Position numbers and translations under genes: made by a program. From assembly GCA_002342685.1 (NCBI GenBank), contig DDQN01000082.1, forward strand, positions 1 through 6,238: 6,238 nt of DNA, written 5' to 3'. The notes under the pieces are model-generated. The model searched no databases, was not told the DNA's origin, and worked only from the letters and a program-made list of their open reading frames with translations. Below, piece by piece: positions 1 to 6,164 of this stretch (position 1 is its first letter; every line of letters starts with the position of its first letter). Source of the DNA: Vibrio sp. UBA2441 (lineage in GTDB: Bacteria > Pseudomonadota > Gammaproteobacteria > Enterobacterales > Vibrionaceae).

Positions 1-29
1 CAGAATTATTTACAGGGTCAAATTATCAA

Positions 30-94
30 ATACTCAAAAGACTTTGAATGACGACTTATTAATCAACACTTTAATTTATTTGTTTTTTGAGTAT
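30..94. repeat. Long-arm inverted repeat, imperfect 13-bp arms
   Basis: ATACTCAAAA at 30-39 is the exact reverse complement of TTTTGAGTAT at 85-94. The pairing extends inward with one G-T wobble (40/84) and two more Watson-Crick pairs (41/83, 42/82), giving 13-base arms around a loop of about 39 bases. The right arm overlaps a small GAGT-ATAC-ACTC dyad at 89-100. No T-run follows on the + strand, so it does not look like a terminator for an upstream gene. It could be a pair of operator half-sites or a chance repeat in AT-rich DNA. The structure is seen directly; its function is unknown. Confidence 0.45.
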
Positions 95-200
95 ACACTC
101 CCTTCATCACGCTACTTTCTCAATCTGGCGCTTTTTCATTTAAAATCATTGAATAAAACCCAAGTAAAATATTAACTAATAAAATTTAGTTCATCGTCAC

Positions 201-230
201 TTAACACACCAATTTACAACGACTTATACT
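201..230 (+). promoter_or_regulatory. Candidate sigma70 promoter for the tct cluster
   Basis: A -35-like TTAACA (201-206, five of six matches to TTGACA) and a -10-like TATACT (225-230, five of six matches to TATAAT) are separated by 18 bases. Transcription from here would start near 236-238 and leave a leader of about 175 bases before tctC, containing the 269-308 inverted repeat. This is the best-matching pair I found in the leader, but AT-rich DNA gives many chance matches. A second, weaker pair (TTGAAA 318-323, TCTTAT 342-347) would give a shorter leader. Confidence 0.35.
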
Positions 231-268
231 GGTTTATATAGTTTTACCACTAATACTAATTACGTTAC

Positions 269-308
269 ATGTTTAAAATCTTAAAATCTTTAGCTGCCTT
301 TTAAACAT
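269..308. repeat. Perfect 10-bp inverted repeat with 20-base spacer, possible operator or leader hairpin
   Basis: ATGTTTAAAA at 269-278 is exactly the reverse complement of TTTTAAACAT at 299-308. Arm centres are 30 bases apart, close to three helical turns, so a dimeric regulator could contact both arms on one face of the DNA (inference). The left arm runs into a tandem direct repeat AAAATCTT-AAAATCTT at 275-290. If the candidate promoter at 201-230 is real, the structure lies in the transcribed leader and could also fold as an AU-rich RNA hairpin with a 20-base loop. No known operator consensus is recognised. Confidence 0.55.
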
Positions 309-412
309 AAGTTCTGATTGAAACAACTCACATCAATAGGATCTTATTTAGCCGAAAATAAAACCGTCCAATAAATAACGTCTATTCCAATCAAAATAAA
401 AGGTAGATAGAA

Positions 413-1411
413 ATGAAAAAACTAGCGAAAGCTGTAGGAAAAGTATCTTCTGTAACAGCATTAACACTTTCGGTTCTTGTCCCCTCTATTGCAGCTGCAG
501 ATAACTACCCAAACAAACCAATAAATTTTGTTGTTGGTTTCGGTATTGGAGGTAGTGCTGACCGTATGACTCGCTCTATGGCAGGTTTTGTTTCTGAAGA
601 ATTAGGTCAACCAATCAAGGTAATTAACAAGAAAGGAGCGGGGACTCAAATTGCGGCAAACTATGTTTTAGCACGCCCAGACGATGGATATACCGTATTC
701 TCGTCTACTTTCGCGCCTTACCTGCCGAATACCATTTTACAGGGTAATGCTAAATACAGTGTAAATGATTTCTCTTACATGAACTTTCAATGGTTCGACT
801 TTGAACTGATTGCCGCCAACAAAGATACTGAATACAAAGATCTTCCTGCTCTGTTAAAAGCGATTAAGGAAAAACCAAAATCAGTGAAAGCCGCTGTAGT
901 ACAAGGTTCCGGCGGTCACCTGATGATTAAACTACTGCTTGAGAAAAATGGGATTCCGCAGGAAAACTTAAACCTTGTTACTTTCAGTAGTGGCGGTAAA
1001 GCACGCTCTGCTGTTGCTGGTGGGCAGGTAGATTTTATTGTCATCAGTGCGCAAGGAAGTGAAGGCATTCGTGAGTTTTTACAACCACTCGCTGTCGTCC
1101 GCGACGAAAAGAGTGACAGTTGGGATGCACCAACCATCAATGAAGCTCTTAAGCCTCTGAACACTGAGGTTCCGGTATTAACGGGGTCTATGCGTGGTTT
1201 TGCAGTAACTAAAGACTTCAAAGAGAAATATCCAGAACGTTATAACAAGCTGGCAATTGCATTCGAAAAAACACTCGCACGTAAAGAAGTTCAAAAATTC
1301 CTCAAAGCCAGTGATATTGGCGGCGTCTGGGTAGGCCCAGAACTTTCATCGGAAATGATGAATGAAAACTTTGAAACGTTTAAGCAGTACAAATATTTGC
1401 TTGATTAACCC
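413..1411 (+). CDS. tctC: Periplasmic tricarboxylate-binding protein of a TTT transporter (TctC/Bug family)
   Basis: This 331-residue protein is the extracytoplasmic solute receptor of a tripartite tricarboxylate transporter; it binds a carboxylate in the periplasm and delivers it to TctA-TctB. Residues 1-29 form a Sec signal peptide: a Lys-rich start, a hydrophobic core at about 13-26, and a likely AAA|D cleavage after residue 29. The mature protein opens with the family's YPNKPI motif, then GGSAD (46-50), LGQPIKVINKKGAG (64-77) and DDGYT (90-94). The second lobe carries FSSGGKARSAVAGGQVDF (191-208), matching the family's ligand-binding loop and GGQVD element. Length is normal for the family. 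The ATG has AAAAGGT about 8 bases upstream. It is the first gene of the cluster, with tctB 57 bases downstream beyond a hairpin. The ligand cannot be read from the sequence because Bug proteins bind very diverse molecules; citrate or a related tricarboxylate is inferred from the aconitase neighbour. Confidence 0.93.
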
Positions 1412-1422
1412 ATCCCTAAAAG

Positions 1423-1441
1423 GCTGCCCATTGCGGGCAGC
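1423..1441 (+). promoter_or_regulatory. Intercistronic hairpin between tctC and tctB
   Basis: GCTGCCC (1423-1429) and GGGCAGC (1435-1441) form a perfect 7-bp GC-rich stem with a 5-base ATTGC loop, 12 bases after the tctC stop. The sequence after the stem (TATCTAAAC) has no T-run, so it does not look like a full intrinsic terminator. Hairpins in this position in binding-protein transport operons often protect the upstream mRNA from 3' exonucleases or cause partial attenuation, so that the binding protein is made in excess over the membrane subunits. That role is inferred here. Confidence 0.7.
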
Positions 1442-1468
1442 TATCTAAACTCTTAAACGAGAGGATTT

Positions 1469-1993
1469 ATGAAGTTTTTCAGTCTAAAGACCGCAGATTT
1501 TGTAGTGGTTAGCTTACTGGCTCTGTTCATCTGTTGGTATACGTTGTCAGCATGGCAGGCATCACCAATGATTGAGAACATGATTCTAATTGTACCAATC
1601 GCTGCGATAGCTCTATTTATGGCCGTTGGTGAAATAGCTCGCCAATTTATGCACAAAAACCCAAAAGCAGAAACAGAAACAGAAACAGAAACAGAAACAG
1701 AAACAGAAACAGAAAACGCTGACACAGATAACAAAGACGAAGAAGAAAAAGACTCGGTCTTTACCATTTTACCAATTATTGGCCTGTTTACCGTCTATGT
1801 AATGTCATTGGAAACCATCGGTTTCGATATAGCTACCACGCTATTTGTTGCTGCATTTCTTTGGCATCAGAAAGAACGCCGTCTTGTCTGGATCATTGGG
1901 TATAGCGTTGTGTTTGGCTTATTGATGTCAGTTTTTTTCGCCCAAATGCTTCCGTATCCAATGCCAATGTCATTGCTACCAACAGAATACTAA
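1469..1993 (+). CDS. tctB: Small membrane subunit of a TTT transporter (TctB)
   Basis: This 174-residue protein is the small integral-membrane subunit, which pairs with TctA in the inner membrane. Hydrophobic segments lie at about 9-27, 36-56, 97-115, 117-134 and 140-160; the middle two may form a single hairpin, as TctB proteins are usually given four helices. The GFDIATTLFVAAFLW segment (118-132), the following basic KERR and the C-terminal LPYPMPMSLLP match the family pattern. The odd part is residues 67-95, a very acidic linker in the loop after the second helix. It contains (Glu-Thr)7 encoded by perfect GAAACA repeats and then DTDNKDEEEKD, and it makes the protein longer than the roughly 150 residues common for TctB. 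The basic flank RQFMHKNPK before the linker suggests it is cytoplasmic. A GAGAGGA site (1459-1465) precedes the ATG. Assignment rests on position between tctC and tctA as well as weak family similarity, which is normal for this fast-evolving subunit. Confidence 0.87.
   Translation: MKFFSLKTADFVVVSLLALFICWYTLSAWQASPMIENMILIVPIAAIALFMAVGEIARQFMHKNPKAETETETETETETETENADTDNKDEEEKDSVFTILPIIGLFTVYVMSLETIGFDIATTLFVAAFLWHQKERRLVWIIGYSVVFGLLMSVFFAQMLPYPMPMSLLPTEY
1670..1715 (+). repeat. In-frame GAAACA hexanucleotide tandem repeat (7 full units) inside tctB
   Basis: Seven uninterrupted GAAACA units run from 1670 to 1711, followed by a partial GAAA to 1715. Each unit encodes Glu-Thr, giving (ET)7 at residues 68-81 of TctB. 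All units are identical at the nucleotide level, which suggests recent expansion by slippage rather than selection on the amino-acid string alone. Because the unit is six bases, gain or loss of copies changes the linker length by two residues without shifting the frame. Confidence 0.97.
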
Positions 1994-1997
1994 GGAG
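1992..1997 (+). promoter_or_regulatory. Strong ribosome-binding site of tctA overlapping the tctB stop
   Basis: AAGGAG lies five bases before the tctA ATG and shares two bases with the TAA stop of the preceding frame (1991-1993). It fixes the tctA start at 2003 and places tctA under likely translational coupling with tctB. Confidence 0.85.
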
Positions 1998-2002
1998 AAG
2001 CA

Positions 2003-3523
2003 ATGTTAGATTTATCAGCAATTATGGCAGGTAGTGAGCTACTGTTTTCCTCCATTGGCCCCTGGTTATATGTCATACCAGGTATGGTTATCGGACTGGT
2101 GTTCGGTGCAATTCCCGGACTTCAGATTTCGATGGCGATGGCGATCTTTTTGCCGGCCACACTGTATATGAACTTTTTGGAAGCCATGATTTTCCTTACC
2201 GCCATATTCACAGGTGGATCTTTTGGTAGTGGTATCCCTGCCATACTCATGAATATACCCGGTACATCTTCTGCAATTGCAACTGCATTTGATGGTTATC
2301 CTATGGCAAAAAAAGGTGAGCACAATAAAGCACTTGGTACTGCACTTGGTGCATCATGCTTTGGTGCTATCTTTGGTTATATTATTTTATTTATGTTGAT
2401 CCAGCCAATCTCTTCAATGGTATTAAAGCTGGGTCCATCAGAAATGTTTTTCGTCATTCTGTGGGGAATGACACTGATCGCTAGCCTGAAGGGTGACTTC
2501 ATGCTTAAAGGACTGCTTTCAGGTTTTGTCGGATTGCTTATCGGAACCATTGGCTACAGTGAAGTTGGTGTAGCGCGCTGTACTATGGGTAATGAATACT
2601 TATTAGATGGTGTACCTGTTATTCCAGCAATGATGGGGATGTTTGCTGCATCAGAACTGTTCAAGCTGGTGAATAAGAACTATCTGATCGCTGACGAAGC
2701 ATCAAGAAAAGTAAGCATTAAAGAAATTCTTGCTGGATTCAGGCATGCTTTCAAACACCCTAAAGTACTTATTCGTGGTAGTTTAATTGGTGTCTTTGTT
2801 GGTGCGGTTCCGGGGGTAGGTTCATCTGTATCTAACTTACTGTCTTACGTAGAAACAAAGCGTGGTGATGCAAATCCAGACAGCTTTGGACAAGGAAACC
2901 CTAAAGGTGTTGTTGCAGCGGAATCTGCTAACTCGACTTCAGAAGCGGGCTCAATGGCAACACTTCTGGCTTTGGGTATTCCTGGTGGTGGTGCGACTGC
3001 GGTCATGTTAGCCGCTTTTGCTATGCACAATATCACAGGTGGTCCACAGTTCATCCGTGAGCAGACAGACATTGTATATGCCATCATCATAGGCAACTTT
3101 GTTCAAGTATTCCTGCTTATTGGTCTGGGCCTGATTTTCATTCCTATATTGGCAAATGTTGTAAAAGTACCAATGACCATCCTGATTCCATCGGTACTAT
3201 CTATGGCAGTGTTCGGTTCATTTGGCCTTACAGGTAATATCTCCGGTCCTGTGACCGTACTTGTATTCTCGATTGTTGGTTGGATATTTAGTCGTCTTAA
3301 CTATTCCGTACCGGCAGCGGTCATTGGCATTTTACTTGGTCGAATGGCTGAGAGTAACTTACTGCATACCTACCAAATTAGTGGTGGTGAGTTCAGTTAT
3401 TTATTTGAACGTCCAATCACTATCCTGATTTTGGTTCTTCTACTGCTATCGCTATTCGGCTCCAAGATCACTGGAGCGCTCACAAAACGAGCCAGTAAAT
3501 CTTCATCAACCGAAGCCGTTTAA
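2003..3523 (+). CDS. tctA: Large membrane subunit of a TTT transporter (TctA)
   Basis: This protein of 506 residues, the usual TctA length, is the main permease subunit; with TctB it moves the substrate released by TctC across the inner membrane, using an ion gradient in characterised members. Roughly ten to twelve hydrophobic segments are visible. The two pseudo-repeated halves each carry the family's Pro-Gly motif: GAIPGL (35-40) and GAVPGVGS (267-274). The first half also has FTGGSFGSGIPAILMNIPG (69-87) and DGYPMAKKGEHNKALG (97-112). The second has the FGQGNPKGVVAAESAN segment (295-310) and LLALGIPGGGATAVM (321-335). Where many TctA proteins read APE-ANNA, this one reads AAESANSTSEAG, a conservative but visible departure in a motif region. 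The C-terminal tail (about 487-506) is hydrophilic and probably cytoplasmic. It starts nine bases after tctB and ends just before a terminator-like hairpin. Confidence 0.96.
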   Translation: MLDLSAIMAGSELLFSSIGPWLYVIPGMVIGLVFGAIPGLQISMAMAIFLPATLYMNFLEAMIFLTAIFTGGSFGSGIPAILMNIPGTSSAIATAFDGYPMAKKGEHNKALGTALGASCFGAIFGYIILFMLIQPISSMVLKLGPSEMFFVILWGMTLIASLKGDFMLKGLLSGFVGLLIGTIGYSEVGVARCTMGNEYLLDGVPVIPAMMGMFAASELFKLVNKNYLIADEASRKVSIKEILAGFRHAFKHPKVLIRGSLIGVFVGAVPGVGSSVSNLLSYVETKRGDANPDSFGQGNPKGVVAAESANSTSEAGSMATLLALGIPGGGATAVMLAAFAMHNITGGPQFIREQTDIVYAIIIGNFVQVFLLIGLGLIFIPILANVVKVPMTILIPSVLSMAVFGSFGLTGNISGPVTVLVFSIVGWIFSRLNYSVPAAVIGILLGRMAESNLLHTYQISGGEFSYLFERPITILILVLLLLSLFGSKITGALTKRASKSSSTEAV

Positions 3524-3528
3524 TTGTC

Positions 3529-3562
3529 AAAAGGCCAGCTATTCAATTGGGCTGGCCTTTTT
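3529..3562 (+). terminator. Intrinsic-terminator hairpin between tctA and the aconitase gene
   Basis: GGCCAGC (3533-3539) pairs perfectly with GCTGGCC (3551-3557); AAAA (3529-3532) before it can also pair with the first T residues of the TTTTT run (3558-3562). The loop is 11 bases. A GC stem followed directly by five Ts is the classic Rho-independent form. It sits 5 bases after the tctA stop and 22 bases before the aconitase ATG. It should end or attenuate transcription from the tct promoter. A short alternative pairing, AATTG (3522-3526) with CAATT (3544-3548), would compete with it but looks too weak to be a convincing antiterminator by itself. Confidence 0.85.
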
Positions 3563-3574
3563 CCAGATATCTTC

Positions 3575-3578
3575 AGGA
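3575..3578 (+). promoter_or_regulatory. Ribosome-binding site of the aconitase gene, just after the terminator T-run
   Basis: AGGA, within AGGAAAAAG, stands six bases before the ATG at 3585 and twelve bases after the last T of the hairpin. It supports 3585 over the in-frame ATGs at 3606 and 3627. The latter has a GAGAGG upstream, but only two bases away, too close to serve. The tight packing means a transcript starting downstream of the hairpin would have almost no leader. Confidence 0.75.
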
Positions 3579-3584
3579 AAAAGT

Positions 3585-6164
3585 ATGTTAGATAATTATT
3601 ATTCGATGCTCACTGAACGAGAGGCAATGTCAGTTGAGCCAAAAGCCATTAATAAACCCGATTTATTAGAACTCATCTCACTCATACAACGATCTGATTT
3701 AGACAAAGATTTCTTATCGAATCTACTCCATATTTTTACAAACCGTGTACCACCCGGTGTCGATGAAACATCGTCAATAAAGGCAGATTTTCTATATAAG
3801 TTAGCCGTCGGTGAGGCTAGATCTCAAGTCATTACCCCAAAAGATGCGGTAATACTGCTAGGAACCATGCAGGGTGGCTACAACATAGTGCATCTAATTG
3901 AGTTACTAAAAAGTGAAGAGCTTGCTGAAAATGTGGTTCTCGCGCTCGAAGATAGCATTCTAATCTTCGATAATCTTGAAGTGATTCATCAATTGGCAGA
4001 ACAAGGAAATAAGTACGCTTCCAAGGTCATCAGTCATTGGGCCGAAGCAAACTGGTTCCACTCTAAACCCGAGGTAGCAGATAAAATCACAGTCACAGTA
4101 TTTAAGGTGTCTGGTGAAATCAATACTGATGACCTATCTCCTGCACAGAATGCTTGGTCCCGACCGGACATCCCCCTTCACGCTGAAGCTATGCTAAAAA
4201 TACCCCGTGAAGGCATGCCAGAAAAGCCTCTCGAAGTCATACGTGAGCTAAAACAACAAGGCTACCCTGTCGCTTTTGTCGGTGATGTAGTAGGCACTGG
4301 CTCATCACGTAAATCGGCTGCGAATTCAGTAATTTGGCACATTGGAAATGATATCCCGCATGTTCCAAATAAGCGCTATGGTGGTGTTGTAATCGGTGGA
4401 ACAATCGCACCCATTTTCTATAACACCCTTGAAGATGCGGGCGCTTTGCCTATCGAAGCAGATGTTTCCGGTTTAACCAATGGGCAGATTATCGATATCT
4501 ATCCATACGAGGGAAAAATACGCGATCACAACACAGGTGCATTGATTAGCGAATTTACCATCAAATCAGAGATGTTGTTCGACAGCATCCGTTCAGGTGG
4601 TCGAATTCAGCTGATTCTTGGCAGACAGTTAACCGATGATGTCAGAAAACTGCTCAACCTTTCTGAAAGTGATGTATTCCGTCGCCCCACAGTTATTGAA
4701 GGAAACGGAAACTACACGCAGGCACAAAAGATTGTCGGTAAAGCTTGCGATCTTGACGGTGTTTACCCGGGCCAGTATTGCCAGCCTAGAGTAACTACGG
4801 TAGGTTCTCAGGATACAACGGGCCCAATGACGCGGGATGAAATTAAGGACTTAGCCTGCCTGAATTTCAGCGCAGAACTGGTTTTACAGACATTCTGCCA
4901 CACCGCCCCATATCCACGCCCAATCGACGCAGAGAACCATTCAACAATGCCTCCATTCTTTGACTCAAGAGGAGGCGTGGCTATCAGGCCGGGAGATGGC
5001 GTTATCCATTCTTGGCTAAACCGCATGATCTTACCTGATAATGTTGGTACAGGTGGCGACTCTCATACAAGATTCCCTATGGGCGTATCATTCCCTGCTG
5101 GTTCGGGGCTTATTGCTTTTGCATCGGCTACGGGCATGATGCCTGTAGATATGCCCGAGTCTGTTCTGGTGCGCTTTAGTGGGGAATTGAGAGAGGGTAT
5201 TACTCTGCGTGACCTTGTACATGCTATACCTTATTTCGCCATGAAACAGGGCCTGTTAACGGTCGAAAAAGCGAACAAGAAGAACGTCTTCGCCGGTAAA
5301 ATTATCGAAATTGAAGGGCTTGAAGAATTGTCTGTTGAGCAGGCATTTGAATTAACTGATGCAACCGCAGAACGTTCTGCTTCAGGTTGCAGTATTGCCC
5401 TCTCTGAATCAAGTGTATCTACATATCTTAAGTCCAACATTACTTTGTTAGAGTGGATGATATCTCAGGGATACCAAAGCAAAGAAACACTTAAAAGACG
5501 TGTTAATGATATGAATGCTTGGTTAGAAAACCCAAAACTACTAAAGGCAGACCCTGACGCAGAATACGCAGAAGTTCTTAACATTGACATTAGCGAGATT
5601 GACCAACCATTGTTATGTTGCCCGAATGATCCTGATGATGTTAAACCGTTATCTGAAGTTAGCGAAACTTCAATTGATGAAGTCTTTATAGGCTCCTGTA
5701 TGACAAATATCGGACATTTCAGAGCTGCGGGGAAACTACTAGAAGAGAGTAAAGAACCTATACAGAGCAAAATGTGGATAGCTCCACCGACTAAGATGGA
5801 TGAAACAAAGCTAAGAGAAGAAGGCTTGTACAATACTTTCGCTCGCAAAGGCGTAAGAACTGAAATGCCAGGATGCTCTCTATGTATGGGGAATCAGGCT
5901 CAGATAGCAGAAGGGTCAACTGCAATATCAACGTCCACTCGAAACTTCCCGAATCGATTGGGTAAAAATACATCTGTATTTTTGGGTTCTGCTGAGCTGG
6001 CAACAGTAACGGCAATTCTAGGTAAACTGCCTCGCTTAGAAGAATACAAAGTGTATGTTGATGCACTAAATTCTACCAAACAAGACATATACTCTTACCT
6101 GGACTTTAGTGAAATAGCAGAGTATCACTCTCCATCCAGCATCGTAGTTAAACAGGTTAGCTAA
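3585..6164 (+). CDS. acnB: Aconitase B (bifunctional aconitate hydratase 2 / 2-methylisocitrate dehydratase), probable accessory paralogue
   Basis: This 859-residue cytoplasmic [4Fe-4S] enzyme of the AcnB family (E. coli AcnB is about 865) interconverts citrate, cis-aconitate and isocitrate; AcnB proteins can also hydrate 2-methyl-cis-aconitate. The N-terminal HEAT-like domain (about 1-160) keeps TNRVPPGVDE (52-61) and LLGTMQGGYN (91-100) but is otherwise diverged. The swivel domain follows (about 165-385), with NTDDLSP (180-186) and the substrate-loop VGTGSSRKSA (236-245). The catalytic domains carry VGSQDTTGPMTRDE (406-419), GTGGDSHTRFP (488-498), the cluster ligands Cys705 (GSCMTNIGH) and Cys764/Cys767 (PGCSLCMGNQ), and STSTRNFPNRLG (782-793). 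All active-site motifs I can check are intact. Two oddities are a segment about six residues shorter than usual before the substrate loop (about 210-227), lacking the PGVVGPI string, and SPAQNAW for the usual SPAPDAW. The start is set by agreement with the family's MLEEYRKHVAER opening. Its position behind tctCBA suggests it processes the imported acid rather than being the only TCA-cycle aconitase (inference). Confidence 0.96.
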   Translation: MLDNYYSMLTEREAMSVEPKAINKPDLLELISLIQRSDLDKDFLSNLLHIFTNRVPPGVDETSSIKADFLYKLAVGEARSQVITPKDAVILLGTMQGGYNIVHLIELLKSEELAENVVLALEDSILIFDNLEVIHQLAEQGNKYASKVISHWAEANWFHSKPEVADKITVTVFKVSGEINTDDLSPAQNAWSRPDIPLHAEAMLKIPREGMPEKPLEVIRELKQQGYPVAFVGDVVGTGSSRKSAANSVIWHIGNDIPHVPNKRYGGVVIGGTIAPIFYNTLEDAGALPIEADVSGLTNGQIIDIYPYEGKIRDHNTGALISEFTIKSEMLFDSIRSGGRIQLILGRQLTDDVRKLLNLSESDVFRRPTVIEGNGNYTQAQKIVGKACDLDGVYPGQYCQPRVTTVGSQDTTGPMTRDEIKDLACLNFSAELVLQTFCHTAPYPRPIDAENHSTMPPFFDSRGGVAIRPGDGVIHSWLNRMILPDNVGTGGDSHTRFPMGVSFPAGSGLIAFASATGMMPVDMPESVLVRFSGELREGITLRDLVHAIPYFAMKQGLLTVEKANKKNVFAGKIIEIEGLEELSVEQAFELTDATAERSASGCSIALSESSVSTYLKSNITLLEWMISQGYQSKETLKRRVNDMNAWLENPKLLKADPDAEYAEVLNIDISEIDQPLLCCPNDPDDVKPLSEVSETSIDEVFIGSCMTNIGHFRAAGKLLEESKEPIQSKMWIAPPTKMDETKLREEGLYNTFARKGVRTEMPGCSLCMGNQAQIAEGSTAISTSTRNFPNRLGKNTSVFLGSAELATVTAILGKLPRLEEYKVYVDALNSTKQDIYSYLDFSEIAEYHSPSSIVVKQVS

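Larger units (their letters stand above)
1..412. other. AT-rich non-coding leader upstream of tctC
   Basis: I see no credible coding region on either strand: all six frames are broken repeatedly by stops, and the short ATG frames (for example near 47) end within a few codons. The stretch is clearly more AT-rich than the genes that follow. It holds a candidate sigma70 promoter (201-230) and two inverted repeats (30-94 and 269-308), so it is best read as the regulatory region and 5' untranslated leader of the tct cluster. The upstream neighbour lies outside the window, so a divergent regulator beyond position 1 can be neither shown nor excluded. Confidence 0.75.

Noticed and set aside
126..141. 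Possible sigma54 promoter around TGGCGC
   Set aside because: The required GC of the -12 element is missing at the correct spacing; the following bases are a T-run and ATTT.
317..332. CRP-like site ATTGA-N6-TCACA upstream of tctC
   Set aside because: Only one half-site is good; the left half matches TGTGA at three of five bases, and its position does not fit a normal activating distance from either candidate promoter.
916..1221. Open minus-strand frame opposite tctC
   Set aside because: It lies wholly inside a well-supported gene on the other strand, shows no recognisable domain and no convincing ribosome-binding site.
1453..1767. Open minus-strand frame of about 104 codons with a Ser-Val repeat opposite tctB
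   Set aside because: It is the antisense shadow of the GAAACA repeat and the tctB coding sequence, has no family resemblance, and its low-complexity core is explained by the repeat.
3524..3552. Promoter for acnB using TTGTCA (3524-3529) as -35
   Set aside because: At 17-base spacing the -10 position reads TTGGGC, which is not promoter-like, and the elements fall inside the terminator stem.
5465..5848. Minus-strand frame of about 127 codons opposite acnB
   Set aside because: It is antisense to highly conserved aconitase sequence; its Ser/Leu-rich composition is what a complementary frame produces.
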